This document shows, in pieces, positions 43,108 to 52,229 of a DNA stretch of 64,000 bases. Under the pieces are notes generated by a model. It saw nothing but the letters and a program-made list of their open reading frames with translations, ran no database searches and was not told the DNA's origin. Numbering within the stretch: position 1 is the first letter of the stretch; every line of letters starts with the position of its first letter. The translations under genes and the position numbers were made by a program. The stretch comes from Aequorivita xiaoshiensis (GTDB taxonomy: Bacteria; Bacteroidota; Bacteroidia; Flavobacteriales; Flavobacteriaceae): NCBI RefSeq assembly GCF_022008395.1, contig NZ_JAIRBB010000009.1, positions 1-64,000 of the forward strand, read 5' to 3'.

Positions 43108-43130
43108 CCTGACAAGTAAAACTTGCCAGG
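43100..43130 (-). terminator. Terminator of the fadN-fadA-fadE operon
   Basis: Arms CCTGACAAGT (43108-43117) and ACTTGCCAGG (43121-43130) with a 3-nt loop and one wobble pair. Read on the reverse strand it is followed by eight U residues. Confidence 0.85.
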
Positions 43131-43163
43131 ACCTCTAAAAATCCTAATTATAAAAAAAACTAC

Positions 43164-44975
43164 TTAGAACGGATATGTGTTCTCCGCAATTACCTTATTA
43201 GAGATTGTCTTTCTAAGCTCAGCGATGTTTGGCATGTTTTGGTACTTAGTGAATCTCTTAAGTCCCATAAGCATTGCACGTTGTTCGTCACCTTCAGAGA
43301 AAGAAAGAATTGCTTCTTTTGCTTTTACAGTAATAATATCTACAGCGTGGTATAAGTATAGCTGAGACATTGCAATTTGTTCTTTTTGAGTGTCTTCCCC
43401 AAAGCGATTTACGTTCTTCTCAGTACGTAAAATAGCACTTTCAGCCATGTAGATTTCAATTAAGATATCTGCAGCAGCTATAAGTGTTTGTTGGTGTTCT
43501 TCAAGTTCAGTTCCATATTTTTGAGCTGCACTTCCTGCTACCATTAAGAATACTTTCTTCAACTTAGCAATCATTGCTTTTTCTTCTGAAAGTAGTTCAG
43601 AGTAGTCTGGAGTGTCGAAAGATGGGATTCCCATTAATTCGTCGGCTACTGCTTGGGCTGGGTTTAAAAGATCTACGTGACCTTTCATGGCTTTTTTCAC
43701 AAGCATTCCAACCGAAAGCATTCTGTTTATCTCGTTTGTTCCTTCGTAAATACGAGTGATACGAGCATCACGCCAAGCCGATTCCATTGGTGCATCTGCA
43801 CTGTATCCCATTCCTCCATAAATCTGGATTCCTTCGTCTGTACAGTTTTGAATGTCTTCTGAAACAGCTACTTTTAAAATTGAGCACTCAATAGCGTATT
43901 CTTCTACACCTTTAAGCTCAGCTTCTTGATGGCTATTTCCAGCTTCCAAACGAAGTGCAATTCTATCTTCGATATCTTTGGCAGCTCTATACGAAGCACT
44001 TTCATCTACATAGGCATTGGTTGCCATTTCAGCCAACTTAAGTTTTATAGCGCCAAACGATGAAATAGGCACGTCAAACTGAATTCTTTCATTAGCGTAT
44101 TCTACCGCTTTTGAAATCACTCTACGCTGTCCGTCAAGTCCTGCCCCGGCAAGTTTAATACGGCCTACGTTTAGGGCGTTCATCGCAATTTTGAAACCTT
44201 CGCCTCTTTCGCCTAACATATTTTCTACTGGAACTTTAGTTTCGTTAAAGAAAACCTGGCGAGTAGAAGAGGAGTGGATACCTAATTTCTTTTCTTCTTC
44301 ACCTAGTGAAATTCCGTTTGAAGGATCGTTTTCTACGATAAATCCAGTAATATTTTTGTCGTCTTCAATTCTAGCAAATACAATAAAGGTATTACAGAAT
44401 CCAGCATTCGAAATCCACATTTTCTGTCCTGAGATCGCGTAGTATTTTCCATCATCAGAAAGAACTGCTTTAGTTTTTCCGCTGTTTGCATCACTACCAG
44501 CACCTGGTTCAGTAAGTGCATAAGCCCCAAACCACTCACCAGTAGCTAATTTAGGAACGTATTTTTTCTTTTGTTCTTCAGTACCGTAAAGGGTAATAGG
44601 CATGGTTCCGATACCAGTATGGGCTCCAAAGGCTGTTGCTACAGAACCACTAGCTCCAGAAATATAGTCGCAAACTAACATAGTAGTTACGAATCCCATT
44701 CCCAATCCGCCGTATTCTTCAGGAACTGCTACACCAAGAAGTCCCATTTCACCAGCTTTACGCATAATTTCTTCGGTAAGGGCGTAATCGTGTTGCTCAA
44801 AGCGTTCTTTTTTCGGCCATATTTCGCGATCTACAAATTCTTTCACAGAATCGCGCATCATTTTTTGCTCTTCCGTAAAATCTTCAGGAGTGAAGACGTC
44901 TTCGGCTTTTGTTTCTTTAACTATGAATTGACCGCCGCGGAGAAGGTTGTCGTTGTTTTTTTCTGTTGTGCTCAT
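43164..44975 (-). CDS. fadE: Acyl-CoA dehydrogenase (long FadE type)
   Basis: A 603-aa acyl-CoA dehydrogenase, about 200 residues longer than the classic family because of a C-terminal extension, like Bacillus FadE. YALTEPGAGSDANS (about 149-162) and FIVFARI are flavin-binding blocks. The C-terminal core has QIYGGMGYSADAPMESAWRDARITRIYEGTNEINR, with the catalytic glutamate candidate in YEGTNE. It catalyses the first oxidation of beta-oxidation. It is the last gene of the operon; a four-helix-bundle element separates it from fadA. Confidence 0.92.
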   Translation of the reverse strand: MSTTEKNNDNLLRGGQFIVKETKAEDVFTPEDFTEEQKMMRDSVKEFVDREIWPKKERFEQHDYALTEEIMRKAGEMGLLGVAVPEEYGGLGMGFVTTMLVCDYISGASGSVATAFGAHTGIGTMPITLYGTEEQKKKYVPKLATGEWFGAYALTEPGAGSDANSGKTKAVLSDDGKYYAISGQKMWISNAGFCNTFIVFARIEDDKNITGFIVENDPSNGISLGEEEKKLGIHSSSTRQVFFNETKVPVENMLGERGEGFKIAMNALNVGRIKLAGAGLDGQRRVISKAVEYANERIQFDVPISSFGAIKLKLAEMATNAYVDESASYRAAKDIEDRIALRLEAGNSHQEAELKGVEEYAIECSILKVAVSEDIQNCTDEGIQIYGGMGYSADAPMESAWRDARITRIYEGTNEINRMLSVGMLVKKAMKGHVDLLNPAQAVADELMGIPSFDTPDYSELLSEEKAMIAKLKKVFLMVAGSAAQKYGTELEEHQQTLIAAADILIEIYMAESAILRTEKNVNRFGEDTQKEQIAMSQLYLYHAVDIITVKAKEAILSFSEGDEQRAMLMGLKRFTKYQNMPNIAELRKTISNKVIAENTYPF

Positions 44976-44987
44976 ATTTGTTTTGAT

Positions 44988-45492
44988 TTGACTTAGGACG
45001 GTAAGACATAAGACGTAGGACTTGCCGTCACCAATAATGTTTTTGTATATATTAAAATTAAATTTTACGAAATATTCTTTTCTAAATTTTCCATAAAACG
45101 TGTAATCATTCCTTGAATTGATTGAATTTTTATTTCCAAATGTTTAAATCTTTCATTAGAAATATAACCAACTTCTAACGCAATTATAAGTTGAGTTTCC
45201 CATTCGAAAGCTGAACCTAGAGCATTGCCCAAATATCGTAGGAAATGTTTATCAGTTCTTTTTGCTGTTCCTTCCGCAATATTTGAAGGAATGGAAATCG
45301 CTGCTCTTTGCAATTGACTAGTTAATGAATAAGTTTCGGACTTTGGAAATGTATTTGTAGTTAAATAAGTTTCTTTTGTTAATTCAATACCTTCTTTCCA
45401 AATTGTAAGTTTTCTAAAATTATGCTTCGCTGCCATATTGTATTGGTATTAAAGTTTTAGTCTTATGTCTTACGTCCTATTGTCTTAAGTCA
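44988..45492. mobile_element. Small element with inverted ends and a four-helix-bundle gene (copy 1)
   Basis: A 505-bp unit lying between fadA and fadE. Its outer ends, 44988-45020 and 45460-45492, are 33-bp imperfect inverted repeats built from TGACTTARGAC, TARGAC and RTARGAC modules. The right end abuts the fadA stop codon with no gap. The single gene inside is the four-helix-bundle protein at 45065-45436. A second unit with the same design lies in the next junction. No target-site duplication is evident. Confidence 0.6.
45065..45436 (-). CDS. Four-helix-bundle protein, 23S rRNA intervening-sequence (S23) family, copy 1
   Basis: A 123-aa protein of the S23/IVS four-helix-bundle family, related to the Avd accessory protein of diversity-generating retroelements. 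Features are the opening FRKLTIWKEGIEL, the central IPSNIAEGTAKRTDKHFLRYL, and SAFEWETQLIIALEVGYI. Homologues were first found in intervening sequences of 23S rRNA genes, and in Bacteroidota they are common in intergenic regions; the biochemical function is unknown. It is about three quarters identical to the copy at 46774 and lies between the same type of inverted ends. Confidence 0.85.
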   Translation of the reverse strand: MAAKHNFRKLTIWKEGIELTKETYLTTNTFPKSETYSLTSQLQRAAISIPSNIAEGTAKRTDKHFLRYLGNALGSAFEWETQLIIALEVGYISNERFKHLEIKIQSIQGMITRFMENLEKNIS

Positions 45493-46689
45493 TTATTTAA
45501 GAAACTCATAAACCCCAGCAGCTCCTTGTCCAGTTCCTACACACATAGTAACCATTCCGTATTTGCCTTGTAGGTCACGTTTGCGCATTTCATCGAACAA
45601 TTGCACCGAAAGCTTGGCTCCAGTACAACCTAGTGGGTGCCCTAAAGCAATTGCTCCCCCATTTACGTTTACAATTTCTTTGTCTAAATCTAGACCGCGA
45701 ATTACTGCTAACGATTGTGAAGCAAAGGCTTCGTTTAATTCGATTAGCGCTAATTGATCTTGTTTTAGTCCAGCTTGTTCTAAAGCCTTTGGGATTGCGT
45801 ATAATGGTCCGATACCCATAATACTAGGTTCTACACCTACAGCGGTATAACTCACCATTCTAGCAATTGGCTCAAGGTTTAATTCTTTCACCATTTCTTC
45901 GCTCATAACTACTGCGAAAGCAGCACCATCACTCATTTGCGACGAGTTACCAGCGGTTACACTACCGCCTTGAGCAAATACAGGACGCAATTTTGAGAGG
46001 GCTTCTACATTGGTGCCTTTTCTAGGTCCTTCATCTTTATTAACGGTATACGATTCAGTAACTTTTTTTCCTTCGTCATTTACATAAGTGCGTTCTACAT
46101 CGATAGGAACTATCTGATCTTGAAAACGATTTTCCTCTTGAGCCTTTAAAGCACGCATCTGACTCGTGTAGGCAAATTCATCTTGGTCTTCACGAGAAAC
46201 ATCGTATTTTTTAGCAACAGCTTCTGCCGTTAGTCCCATATTCCAGTAGTAATCTTCGTTGCCTTCTTTGGCTACTTTATAATCTGGAACAGGTTTGTAA
46301 CCTCCCATTGGGATATAGCTCATGCTTTCTGCACCACCAGCGATAATACAATCTGCCATCCCGTTTTGGATTTTAGCAGCTGCAATAGAAATAGTTTCCA
46401 ATCCCGAGGCACAATATCTATTTACTGTCATTCCAGGAATATCCACGATATCCAATCCCATTAACGAAATTAACCGACCTACATTAAGGCCTTGTTCGGC
46501 TTCTGGCATTGCGTTACCCACAATTACATCGTCAATTCGTTTTTTGTCGAGTTGCGGTAATTCGTTCATAATATACTTAATGGTTTCCGCCGCCAGTTCG
46601 TCTGGTCGCTTAAAGCGGAATACCCCACGAGGCGCTTTCCCCACCGCGGTTCTGTATGCTTTTACTATATATGCAGTTCGTTGTTTCAT
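45493..46689 (-). CDS. fadA: Acetyl-CoA C-acyltransferase (3-ketoacyl-CoA thiolase)
   Basis: A 398-aa thiolase. The acyl-accepting cysteine is in [12 protein letters not shown] (about residue 90), the active-site histidine in [16 protein letters not shown], and the second cysteine in [13 protein letters not shown]. It cleaves 3-ketoacyl-CoA to acetyl-CoA in beta-oxidation. The open frame runs 19 codons further to 46746, but those codons translate the inverted repeat of the neighbouring element, so the ATG at 46689 ([14 protein letters not shown]) is the true start. It is the middle gene between fadN and fadE. Confidence 0.93.
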   Translation of the reverse strand: MKQRTAYIVKAYRTAVGKAPRGVFRFKRPDELAAETIKYIMNELPQLDKKRIDDVIVGNAMPEAEQGLNVGRLISLMGLDIVDIPGMTVNRYCASGLETISIAAAKIQNGMADCIIAGGAESMSYIPMGGYKPVPDYKVAKEGNEDYYWNMGLTAEAVAKKYDVSREDQDEFAYTSQMRALKAQEENRFQDQIVPIDVERTYVNDEGKKVTESYTVNKDEGPRKGTNVEALSKLRPVFAQGGSVTAGNSSQMSDGAAFAVVMSEEMVKELNLEPIARMVSYTAVGVEPSIMGIGPLYAIPKALEQAGLKQDQLALIELNEAFASQSLAVIRGLDLDKEIVNVNGGAIALGHPLGCTGAKLSVQLFDEMRKRDLQGKYGMVTMCVGTGQGAAGVYEFLK

Positions 46690-46701
46690 AGTTTTAATTT
46701 T

Positions 46702-47221
46702 TGACTTAAGACGGTAAGACGTAGGACGTAAGACTAAACTATACAATCCTTTGTTTTAAGTCTTAAATTTATATTAGTGATTTGACAGACTTTCCATAAA
46801 ACGCGTTAACATTCCTTGGATTTTCTGAATTTTAGTTTCTAAATGTGTAAATAGTTCCTCCGAAATATACCCGATTTCATAAGATATAATTAGTTGCGTT
46901 TCCCATTCAAAGGCTGAGCCCAAAGCTGTTTCTAAATATTTAAGAAAATGTTTATCGGAGCTCTTAGAAGTTCCTTCTGCAATATTTGAAGGTACAGATA
47001 CTGCGCATCGCTGCATCTGATTAGACAATCCATAAGTTTCAGATTTTGGAAATATTTTAGTGGTGGCATATGTTTCTTTTGCCAATTCAATACCTTCTTT
47101 CCAAATAGTAAGTTTTCTAAAATTATGTTTTGCAGCCATATTTTCTATATTCAATAACAAATTAAACGTCAGTTTTAAAGGATTCTAAGTCCTATGTCTT
47201 ACGTCATATAGTCTTATGTCA
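46702..47221. mobile_element. Small element with inverted ends and a four-helix-bundle gene (copy 2)
   Basis: A 520-bp unit between fadN and fadA. The ends 46702-46734 and 47189-47221 are 33-bp imperfect inverted repeats, TGACNTAAGAC then TADGAC and RTARGAC modules, the same modules as in copy 1. The right end lies 2 bp from the fadN stop codon and the left end 12 bp from the fadA start. It encodes only the four-helix-bundle protein at 46774-47139. Confidence 0.6.
46774..47139 (-). CDS. Four-helix-bundle protein, S23/IVS family, copy 2
   Basis: A 121-aa paralogue of the protein at 45065, with identical first 19 residues and the same VPSNIAEGTSKSSDKHFLKYL and FEWETQLIISYEIGYI blocks. The frame extends 7 codons upstream, but the ATG at 47139 matches the start of the other copy. 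Substitutions between the copies are scattered and mostly conservative, so both appear to be maintained as proteins. Same unknown function as its paralogue. Confidence 0.85.
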   Translation of the reverse strand: MAAKHNFRKLTIWKEGIELAKETYATTKIFPKSETYGLSNQMQRCAVSVPSNIAEGTSKSSDKHFLKYLETALGSAFEWETQLIISYEIGYISEELFTHLETKIQKIQGMLTRFMESLSNH

Positions 47222-47223
47222 TT

Positions 47224-49632
47224 TTAATTACGCAACGGTTTTCCCTTCTGAATCATGTGTTGAAGCCTTTCTAAAGTTTTTCTTTCTCCGGTTAAACTTA
47301 GGAATGCTTCTCTTTCAAGGTCTAGTAAGTATTGCTCGCTTACATAGCTCGCTTCACTTAAATCGCCACCTGCCATAACGTATGCCAGTTTGTTTGCAAT
47401 CTTCTTATCGTGTTCACTAATGTAATTTCCAGCGTACATTTGGTCGGTTCCTACTAGGAACATACCCATGGCTTGCTTTCCAAGTACTTTAATATCTGTT
47501 CTTTGAATAGGCTTAGTATATCCTTGATCTGCCATAAAACGCGCCGTTGCTTTGGCTGCAGCAATTTGTCGGCTTTGATTTACAATTACAATATCTTTCC
47601 CTTTCTGAAGGATACCAGTATCAAAAGCTTCATAAGCCGAAGTAGATACTTTTGCCATTCCGATAGTCAAGAAGTAATCCTGAAGTCGGTTAAGCTCAAC
47701 ATCTCCCTTATGGAAAGTGTCACTTGCTCTAAGTGCCATTTCTTTAGAACCTCCACCGCCAGGAATCACTCCAACTCCAAATTCAACTAATCCCATATAG
47801 CTTTCTGCAGCGGCTACAACCTTATCGGCATGCAGTGCAAATTCACATCCACCACCTAATGTCATTCCGTGTGGTGCCACTACTACTGGAATAGAAGAGT
47901 AACGCAGGCGCATGCTTGTATCTTGGAAATACTTAACAGCAGCATTCAATTCGTCGTATTCTTGTTCTACAGCCATCATAAAAATCATCCCGATATTGGC
48001 ACCAACAGAGAAATTTTTCCCTTGATTGGCAATCACCAAACCGTCGAAGTCTTTTTCAGCAATATCTATCGCCTTATTAATTCCAGCTAAAACATCGCCT
48101 CCTACGGCGTTCATTTTACTTGTGAATTCCACATTTAAAATACCATCGCCAAGGTCTTCAACTACCACACCGCTGTTTTTGAAAACTTCTGAGGTCTTAC
48201 GAATGTTGTCTAGAATAATAAATGAATCCTGTCCTGGTACTTTTAAGTGTTTTTTCTGAGGGATATCGTAATAATATGTATTCCCTTCTTTTACGGTATA
48301 GAAAGAATCTACCCCAGCTTCTAGCATTTCGTTTACCCAAGCTGCTGGTTCTTTTCCTAAATCTTTAATTAATTCAATTCCTTTTTTAACACCTACGGCA
48401 TCCCAAATTTCGAAAGGACCGTTATCCCATCCGAAACCTGCTTTCATAGCATCGTCAATCTTGTATAGCTCGTCGGTGATTTCAGGAATTCTTTTTGAAA
48501 CATAAGCAAACATTGCTGCGAAGTTCTTACGGTAAAATTCACCAGCTTTATCTTCCCCAGCAATAAGAATTGGAAAACGATCGGTTACAGTACCAACCGA
48601 TTTGGTTTTTTCTAAAGTTGCAAAAGATGCTTTCTTTCTTTTCCTGTATTCGAGAGTATCTAAGTCTAGGGAAAGAATTTCGCTATTCCCTTTATCGTCT
48701 TTTACTTTTTTATAAAAACCTTGTCCGCTTTTGCTTCCAAGCCATTTCTTTTCCATCATGGTGTCGATAAAACCTGGAATTTGGAAGATTCCGTGCTCTT
48801 CGTCTTCCGGAGCATTCTCGTGAATACCTTTAGCAACGTGTACTAAAGTATCAAGACCAACAACATCCACAGTTCTAAACGTAGCCGACTTTGGACGACC
48901 AATCACTGGACCGGTTAGTTTATCAACCTCCTCAACAGTAAGTCCCATTTCCTTCACTTGGTGGAAAAGGCTTTGAATTCCGAAGATTCCAATTCTGTTT
49001 CCAATAAAAGCAGGAGTGTCTTTAGCGACTACTGTAGTTTTTCCAAGGAATTTTTCACCGTAACCATTTAAGAATTCTAATACTTCAGGAGAAGTTTTAG
49101 GGCCAGGGATGATTTCGAAGAGTTTTAAGTAACGCGGTGGGTTAAAGAAATGCGTTCCGCAGAAGTGCTTTTGGAAATCTTCACTACGACCTTCGCTCAT
49201 AAACTTAATAGGAATACCAGAAGTGTTTGAAGTAATAAGAGTACCTGGTTTTCTGTGCTTATCTAGATTTTCGAAAACTTGTTTCTTAATATCTAGACGT
49301 TCTACTACTACTTCAATAATCCAATCGGCAGTTTTTACCTTAGCAATATCATCTTCTAAGTTTCCTGTAGTAATACGTTTTGCAAAATCTTTGTGGTAGA
49401 GTGGGGCAGGCTTGCTTTTAATAGCTTTTTGTAAATCTGTGTTTACAATTCTGTTTCTTACCACCTTATCTTCTAGAGTAAGCCCTTTCTTCTTTTCGGC
49501 ATCATTAAGTTCACGCGGAACAATATCGAGCAATAGCACCTCTACACCAATATTGGCGAAATGGCAAGCTATACCGCTTCCCATAATTCCGGAACCGATT
49601 ACCGCTACTTTGTTAATTCTTCTTTTTGACAT
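47224..49632 (-). CDS. fadN: 3-hydroxyacyl-CoA dehydrogenase/enoyl-CoA hydratase fusion (FadN-like)
   Basis: An 802-aa bifunctional beta-oxidation enzyme. The N-terminal NAD-binding half starts with VAVIGSGIMGSGIACHFAN (residues 8-26), and the dehydrogenase histidine is in HFCGTHFFNPPRYL. A second dehydrogenase-type helical domain follows, and the C-terminal part (about 500-720) is an enoyl-CoA hydratase/crotonase fold with GLVIANQGKNFSVGAN and GGGCEFALHAD. This order, dehydrogenase first, is that of Bacillus FadN and not of E. coli FadB. It is the first enzyme gene of the operon, downstream of a MarR regulator. Confidence 0.92.
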   Translation of the reverse strand: MSKRRINKVAVIGSGIMGSGIACHFANIGVEVLLLDIVPRELNDAEKKKGLTLEDKVVRNRIVNTDLQKAIKSKPAPLYHKDFAKRITTGNLEDDIAKVKTADWIIEVVVERLDIKKQVFENLDKHRKPGTLITSNTSGIPIKFMSEGRSEDFQKHFCGTHFFNPPRYLKLFEIIPGPKTSPEVLEFLNGYGEKFLGKTTVVAKDTPAFIGNRIGIFGIQSLFHQVKEMGLTVEEVDKLTGPVIGRPKSATFRTVDVVGLDTLVHVAKGIHENAPEDEEHGIFQIPGFIDTMMEKKWLGSKSGQGFYKKVKDDKGNSEILSLDLDTLEYRKRKKASFATLEKTKSVGTVTDRFPILIAGEDKAGEFYRKNFAAMFAYVSKRIPEITDELYKIDDAMKAGFGWDNGPFEIWDAVGVKKGIELIKDLGKEPAAWVNEMLEAGVDSFYTVKEGNTYYYDIPQKKHLKVPGQDSFIILDNIRKTSEVFKNSGVVVEDLGDGILNVEFTSKMNAVGGDVLAGINKAIDIAEKDFDGLVIANQGKNFSVGANIGMIFMMAVEQEYDELNAAVKYFQDTSMRLRYSSIPVVVAPHGMTLGGGCEFALHADKVVAAAESYMGLVEFGVGVIPGGGGSKEMALRASDTFHKGDVELNRLQDYFLTIGMAKVSTSAYEAFDTGILQKGKDIVIVNQSRQIAAAKATARFMADQGYTKPIQRTDIKVLGKQAMGMFLVGTDQMYAGNYISEHDKKIANKLAYVMAGGDLSEASYVSEQYLLDLEREAFLSLTGERKTLERLQHMIQKGKPLRN

Positions 49633-49638
49633 CTCTTT

Positions 49639-49692
49639 AAATTATGAGTTATGAATTATGATTTCTGAATTAAGAAAACTGAAATCCTAATT
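49639..49692. repeat. Low-complexity ATTATGAGTTATG array
   Basis: A short run of degenerate ATTATGA/GTTATGA units between fadN and the MarR gene. Every junction in this operon thus holds repeats, though only two contain a gene. Confidence 0.5.
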
Positions 49693-49715
49693 CGGAATTA
49701 TTTATATTTTTAATT

Positions 49716-50168
49716 TTAAACTGAATCATAGACCTTTTTAGAGCTGATTAAGTCGTTAATGGTTTTTGCTACTTTCCTAAAAGTCTGTAAATCTTCTTCT
49801 GAAACATTTTCTCTTACAGCTTTGTCAAAGCCAAAGACTACATCTTTTGAAAAACTTCGCATTTCTTTACCAAATGGCGTTAGATGAATTAAAACCCCAC
49901 GGCCATCTTCTGGATTTGGTTTTCGTTCAATTAGTCCTTTTGTTTCCATTGCTTTTAAAGTGCGTGACAGACTTGTAGCTTCCATTCCCATCTTTGGCCC
50001 TAAAGCAGTACTAGGTGTGCCATTCTCAGGATCTATACTAATTAAAGCAAACCCGGTTGCCATAGTACTCCCTTTTTTTCCTGCTTCCTCATTGTACATT
50101 TTAGTAACATTCATCCATGTGGAACGCAATACATAATCTATGGTTTTCTCTTTTGTTTTTTCTTGCAT
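49716..50168 (-). CDS. MarR-family transcriptional regulator
   Basis: A 150-aa winged helix regulator. The DNA-binding core includes TSLSRTLKAMETKGLIERKPNPEDGRGVLIHLTPFG (about 81-116), with the wing at PNPEDGRGV. Its position at the head of the fadN-fadA-fadE operon, same strand with an 83-bp gap, suggests a fatty-acyl-CoA-responsive repressor of beta-oxidation, as FadR of Bacillus-type systems or FabT-like MarR proteins do; ligand is inferred. Its own promoter carries a TATGC-AC-GCATA dyad over the -33 region, consistent with autorepression. Confidence 0.85.
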   Translation of the reverse strand: MQEKTKEKTIDYVLRSTWMNVTKMYNEEAGKKGSTMATGFALISIDPENGTPSTALGPKMGMEATSLSRTLKAMETKGLIERKPNPEDGRGVLIHLTPFGKEMRSFSKDVVFGFDKAVRENVSEEDLQTFRKVAKTINDLISSKKVYDSV

Positions 50169-50194
50169 TGAGGATATTGAAAAAAGTATAGTAC

Positions 50195-50226
50195 CAAAGA
50201 TACAAAAAATTTATTATGCACGCATA
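50195..50226 (-). promoter_or_regulatory. Promoter and candidate MarR operator
   Basis: Reverse -7 element TATCTTTG (50202-50195), a perfect consensus, with the perfect dyad TATGC-AC-GCATA at 50215-50226 overlapping the expected -33 region. That placement suits a repressor. Confidence 0.6.
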
Positions 50227-50675
50227 GTATATTTAGTAGTTTTTTTATAATAAGTTGAGAGTGAGAGTCTCGGTACAATTTTGCAGATTATTTTGTATAA
50301 ATATCTTAAAAAAGTAGTAGCTAAAAAATCACTCGGCTGCCGCTTTTGGGGCTTATTTCTTTATGCCTTAGTACAGTTTTGTAGCTTATAATGTATCATT
50401 TTTACTTATAACATAGCTCCTGCAAAACCTCTTGGTAGCCATTTTAGGGTTTTTAAACGCTTTGCCTAATTCCAATTACATTTAAAAAGTACTTATATAT
50501 AGGTGAGTCAAAAATCACAAAAGGATTTTTACCAATCCTTATTCGAGCTTGATATCCATAATCACATAATACAGGATTCAATTAAGTTCAATTGAAATTA
50601 TTCGGCAATAACATTATAGCCTAATTAGTGTGTTAAGATTTAACAAAGAGCTAAAAAGGGTTGAGACAAATGATA
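50227..50675. other. Intergenic region without gene
   Basis: About 450 bp between the divergent MarR and deacetylase promoters. It is moderately AT-rich; I see no conserved structure, coding frame or dyad in it. Confidence 0.5.
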
Positions 50676-50683
50676 TAACTTTG
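50676..50683 (+). promoter_or_regulatory. -7 promoter element of the deacetylase gene
   Basis: TAACTTTG, a perfect TAnnTTTG match. It places the transcription start near 50689, so the open frame from 50699 would be nearly leaderless, while the ATG at 50747 has a normal leader. Confidence 0.55.
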
Positions 50684-50746
50684 AATTTTAATTAATAAAT
50701 GGATATTATATACACTTTAAGTGTTAACGCAAATCGATTAAGAATT

Positions 50747-52225
50747 ATGAAAAAAATAATGTACGTATTCATGCTTTCTGCATTTATCTTTAGTTGTAAA
50801 GACAATTCTAAAAAGGATGAAACTCAAAAACCTTCAACCGTTACCCTAGAAGAAAGCGTAGAGAACTTAACAGATAGTATTCAAGTAAAAAATATTCAGA
50901 TAGGCTCGGATACTGCAAACGATAAAAATAAGTTTCACTTATCTTATCCTAGTACGGTGTATGATTTCATCAATAAAAATGAAGATGAATTTGCGCAATC
51001 GTATTTATCCGAATTCAAAGACGCAGCAAAGAAGGTTAATGATGAAGCAGTAGCAGGCCTAGATTTTGGTCAGCATTTTGAAATTATTGAAAGCACACCT
51101 TCTATTATTGCTTTTTTAATTGAGCGTTACACTTCATACGGAAACAATTATAATTCTCAATACTTCACTCATATATATGACATAAAAGAAAAAAAGAAAC
51201 TTGAATTCTCAACAATCTTTTCTCCACAAGATAATTTTGATAAACTAGCTGAAGTTGTGAAATCTAAAACAAGTGAAATTTTAAGAGAGAAAATAAGCGC
51301 ATTGCAAGAGCTTACTGATGATGATAAAAAAGTACTTTGGAAAAACAGCCAAGAAATGATTGACGCCGGTACAAAAGCAAACGATAAAAACTATCACGCA
51401 TTTAGTTGGGATAAATCCGGAAACTTGACAATATATTTTGATAAGTACCAGGTTGCATCAGGAAATCACGGAAATATTGAAATTAAACTTGCTCCGGAAT
51501 CCTATAAGCACTTAGTAGCTAAGAAGTATCAGTTTATTTTTCACATTCAACCGCAAACACAAGAAGAAGATACCTCCACTACAGCATTTGAACCAGACCA
51601 ATCTTCTACAAAAACATATAAGATTGATTGTAGTAAAGAGCCTTGTGTAGCACTTACTTTCGACGACGGACCAGCAACGCATACAACGCAACTTTTAGAT
51701 ATTCTTAAAAAGCACGATGTGAAGGCCACATTTTTTGTGTTGGGGAAATCGGCAAAAGTTCAAAAAAACACCTTGTTAAGAGCGTATAAGGAAGGACATC
51801 AGATAGGAAATCACAGTTGGGATCATAAGGATTTAAAAAAACTGTCTGATGAAGAAATAGTAAATCAGATATTTAAAACCAATGATGTAATTTCAAATAT
51901 CACTGGAGAGGAAGTGAATGTTATGCGTCCGCCTTACGGTTCGTTTAACGACATTGTAAAAAACAAAGCGAATATGCCAATAATCTTGTGGAATTTAGAT
52001 CCACTAGATTGGAAAGACCGCAATGCCGAAACTGTCGCAAAAAGAATAAGTGAAGCCGATATAAATGGAATTGTTTTAGCTCACGATATTCATAAAACAA
52101 CAGTTGAAGCAATGCCAGAAGTGATTTCTAATCTCAAATCAAAAGGATATCATTTAGTTACTATAGATAACCTCTTTGCAGGGAAAGATCTTGTAAATGG
52201 TAAAACCTATAGCCGAAGAAAATAA
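50747..52225 (+). CDS. Polysaccharide deacetylase lipoprotein with DUF4163/DUF3298-type N-terminus (PdaC-like)
   Basis: A 492-aa lipoprotein (lipobox IFSC, C16). Residues about 50-275 resemble the DUF4163-DUF3298 pair found in PdaC and RsiV proteins. The C-terminal NodB deacetylase domain has TFDDGPATHTTQLLDIL (metal-binding and catalytic aspartates), GNHSWDHKDLKKL (H-S-x3-H motif), RPPYGSFND and an LAHDIH motif near the end. It probably removes acetyl groups from peptidoglycan or a surface glycan in the periplasm. The frame extends 16 codons upstream to 50699, but MKKIMYVF gives the proper signal peptide, so ATG 50747 is chosen. Confidence 0.87.
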   Translation: MKKIMYVFMLSAFIFSCKDNSKKDETQKPSTVTLEESVENLTDSIQVKNIQIGSDTANDKNKFHLSYPSTVYDFINKNEDEFAQSYLSEFKDAAKKVNDEAVAGLDFGQHFEIIESTPSIIAFLIERYTSYGNNYNSQYFTHIYDIKEKKKLEFSTIFSPQDNFDKLAEVVKSKTSEILREKISALQELTDDDKKVLWKNSQEMIDAGTKANDKNYHAFSWDKSGNLTIYFDKYQVASGNHGNIEIKLAPESYKHLVAKKYQFIFHIQPQTQEEDTSTTAFEPDQSSTKTYKIDCSKEPCVALTFDDGPATHTTQLLDILKKHDVKATFFVLGKSAKVQKNTLLRAYKEGHQIGNHSWDHKDLKKLSDEEIVNQIFKTNDVISNITGEEVNVMRPPYGSFNDIVKNKANMPIILWNLDPLDWKDRNAETVAKRISEADINGIVLAHDIHKTTVEAMPEVISNLKSKGYHLVTIDNLFAGKDLVNGKTYSRRK

Positions 52226-52229
52226 TTAA

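Noticed and set aside
44988-47221. Diversity-generating retroelement
   Set aside because: The S23 proteins are related to Avd, but no reverse transcriptase, template repeat or variable target gene is present.
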